Positions 4,424 through 6,127 of a stretch of DNA of 6,127 bases are shown piece by piece; position 1 is the stretch's first letter; each line of letters starts with the position of its first letter. The stretch is from Candidatus Colimonas fimequi (GTDB lineage: Bacteria; Bacillota; Clostridia; Peptostreptococcales; Anaerovoracaceae). The position numbers were made by a program, and so were the translations under genes. The stretch lies in contig JAGHTQ010000134.1 of NCBI GenBank assembly GCA_018065295.1, forward strand, positions 1 to 6,127. The letters are read 5' to 3'. The notes beneath the pieces were generated by a model. It saw only the letters and a program-made list of their open reading frames with translations, searched no databases and was not told where the DNA came from.

Positions 4424-6127
4424 GGTTCAGCATGAAATCTTCTCCAAAAAGTTTCACGACTCTTCTCCTTAGCGGAGCGTACTTATCGCTTACCAGCATC
4501 GGGTCTTCTCTGACTATGTCAGCGGCCGATGCCTTAGCGTGATCAAGGACCTTAATGTGACGCGCCAGGTCTGCAATATTAAGATCTGGCAAACCGTGCT
4601 GGCGAGTACCGAATATCTCACCAGGACCGCGCAGTTTCAGGTCTTCTTCAGCGATAAAGAAGCCGTCAGTTGACTGCTCCATAATCTCGCCGCGCCTTCT
4701 GGCAACTTCTCCATTACCGCCCATAATCAGACGACAATAAGACTGGCGAGTTCCACGGCCAACACGGCCGCGAAGCTGGTGAAGCTGAGCAAGTCCGAAA
4801 CGCTCAGCGTTCTCAATAACCATAACTGTAGCATTCGGAACGTTGATGCCAACTTCGATAACTACGGTAGCTACCAGGATGTCGATTTCCCCTTTGGCGA
4901 AACGCTCCATAATGGCATCCTTCTCTTTTTGTTTCATAGCGCCATGAAGCAGAGCCACGTTATATGTTGGGAAGCGTTCGAAAAGCTCCTCGGCCACCTC
5001 TTCAGCTGAGCGGGCCTCGATAGCCTCTGACTCCTCAATGAGAGGTGTTACCACGTATGCCTGACCGCCTTCCCTTAGCTGATCTTCAACGAAATCATAG
5101 ACTGCGAAACGCTCCTTCTCCTGAACACACTTGGTGTCGATCTTCTGTCTGCCAGGTGGCAGCTCATCGATAATTGAAACGTCCAGATCGCCGTAAAGAA
5201 CAACCGCAAGGGTTCTCGGAATCGGCGTTGCTGTCATAACCAGGACATTAGGGTTATCCCCTTTATCCTTAAGCAAAATTCTCTGCCCCACGCCAAATCG
5301 ATGCTGCTCGTCGGTAATAACAAGACCCAGCTTATTAAACTCAACGTCAGGCTGAATGAGTGCGTGAGTACCTACGAGAATCTGGATTTCTCCTGATTTA
5401 AGGGCCGCCAGAGTTTCTCTTCTAGCTGGCGCTCCCATGGAGCCAGTCAGCAGACCCACGGTGATGCCATGAGGCTCAAAATCAGCCTTCATACCTTCGT
5501 AATGCTGCCTTGCAAGGATTTCTGTAGGCGCCATCATAACCGCCTGATATCCGCTTCTAACGGCCTTGTACATGGCGATCTCAGCTACAGCAGTCTTACC
5601 CGAACCAACGTCACCCTGAACCAGACGATTCATAACCTTAGTGCTCTCAAGGTCTGCTTCGATTTCTCTGACACAGCGCTCCTGAGCGCCAGTCAGTTTA
5701 TAGCTGAGCGAGTTAATGTAGTCGCTCACATCGGCGCGGGGATCGAAGGCGATGCCGTGCTCGGAATTTCGCAGATTTTTGCGTACAGCAAAGAGTCCAG
5801 TCTGAAGAACCAGAAGTTCATCGTAGATGAAACGGTATCTGGCTTCCTGAAGGGACTTGACGTCTTTGGCAAAATGGATATTCTCAAGGGCATAGTCCAT
5901 AGGACAAAGTCTATTGGCCCTCAGAATGTCTTCGCTAAGAATGTCTTCTGCCTGGGCGTACGCAGGTTTGATCATCGCTTGGAGCTTGCGGATTTCGTTC
6001 TGAGAAATGCCCTTAGTCAGTGGATAAACGGGCACAAGACCTCTGCGTCCGTCATCTTTCTCAAAGGATGGATGAACCATCTGCAGATGGGCGCGGTTTT
6101 CGCTAACCTGACCGTAAAAAAGGTATT
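4419..6127 (-). CDS. recG: ATP-dependent DNA helicase RecG, partial (5' end outside window)
   Basis: RecG is a superfamily 2 double-stranded DNA translocase that remodels stalled replication forks and Holliday junctions. The reading frame is open to the window edge and ends with TAA at 4421-4419. About 568 residues are visible, so roughly the first 110-120 residues (N-terminal part of the wedge region) are missing. The visible start, including FYGQVSENRAHLQMVHPSFE, belongs to the OB-fold wedge domain, so the internal ATG at 6080 is not the true start. Counting from that Met, motif I is GDVGSGKT (156-163), the DExH box is DEQH (257-260), motif III is MTATPIPRT (282-290) and motif VI is QLRGRVGRG (435-443). 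The RecG-specific C-terminal region follows, with LRGPGEIFGTRQHGLPD. No disruption is seen. recG normally stands near rsmD and coaD in Clostridia; here the folate block lies between them. Confidence 0.97.
   Translation of the reverse strand, partial: YLFYGQVSENRAHLQMVHPSFEKDDGRRGLVPVYPLTKGISQNEIRKLQAMIKPAYAQAEDILSEDILRANRLCPMDYALENIHFAKDVKSLQEARYRFIYDELLVLQTGLFAVRKNLRNSEHGIAFDPRADVSDYINSLSYKLTGAQERCVREIEADLESTKVMNRLVQGDVGSGKTAVAEIAMYKAVRSGYQAVMMAPTEILARQHYEGMKADFEPHGITVGLLTGSMGAPARRETLAALKSGEIQILVGTHALIQPDVEFNKLGLVITDEQHRFGVGQRILLKDKGDNPNVLVMTATPIPRTLAVVLYGDLDVSIIDELPPGRQKIDTKCVQEKERFAVYDFVEDQLREGGQAYVVTPLIEESEAIEARSAEEVAEELFERFPTYNVALLHGAMKQKEKDAIMERFAKGEIDILVATVVIEVGINVPNATVMVIENAERFGLAQLHQLRGRVGRGTRQSYCRLIMGGNGEVARRRGEIMEQSTDGFFIAEEDLKLRGPGEIFGTRQHGLPDLNIADLARHIKVLDHAKASAADIVREDPMLVSDKYAPLRRRVVKLFGEDFMLNL

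Noticed and set aside
4419..6080. Treating the ATG at 6080 as the true start of recG
   Set aside because: The frame stays open upstream to the window edge and encodes typical RecG wedge-domain sequence (FYGQVSE), so the gene is cut by the window rather than short.
1..6127. Mobile element, phage defence system, CRISPR array, tRNA or rRNA
   Set aside because: No transposase, terminal repeats, spaced direct repeats, cloverleaf or rRNA-like sequence was seen; coding density is filled by housekeeping and folate genes.

Overview
Every gene in this window lies on the minus strand. The window reads as a Firmicutes (Clostridia) chromosomal locus of moderate GC content, with strong AGGAGG-type ribosome binding sites, ATG starts and very tight gene packing. 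The Clostridia assignment rests on three things: a recG / rsmD / coaD neighbourhood, a class I tetrahydrofolate (THF) riboswitch, and a fused FolB-FolK enzyme. I cannot place the organism to genus from the sequence alone.

Layout in the direction of transcription, from high to low coordinates: the 3' five-sixths of recG (5' end outside the window); a 243-base non-coding leader with a promoter, a THF riboswitch aptamer, an intrinsic terminator and a Shine-Dalgarno-masking inverted repeat; then folE, a small HD-domain hydrolase gene, folP, a folB-folK fusion, rsmD, coaD, and the 5' part of a coiled-coil protein gene that runs off position 1. From folE onward the genes overlap or are separated by at most 35 bases, and I see no terminator between them.

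The folate genes cover most of the de novo pterin branch. FolE turns GTP into dihydroneopterin triphosphate. FolB and FolK turn dihydroneopterin into hydroxymethyl-dihydropterin pyrophosphate. FolP joins that product to p-aminobenzoate to give dihydropteroate. The one missing conversion is removal of phosphates from dihydroneopterin triphosphate, for which no Nudix (FolQ/NudB-type) gene is present. The uncharacterised HD-domain hydrolase sits between folE and folP, exactly where such an enzyme would be expected, and is the most interesting gene in the window. The THF riboswitch gives end-product feedback on the whole block.

rsmD (16S rRNA methylation) and coaD (coenzyme A synthesis) are unrelated housekeeping genes lying downstream of the riboswitch. 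A consensus extended -10 promoter embedded in the rsmD stop codon probably gives coaD and the following gene folate-independent transcription. I found no tRNA, rRNA, CRISPR array, insertion sequence or plus-strand gene that I could support.
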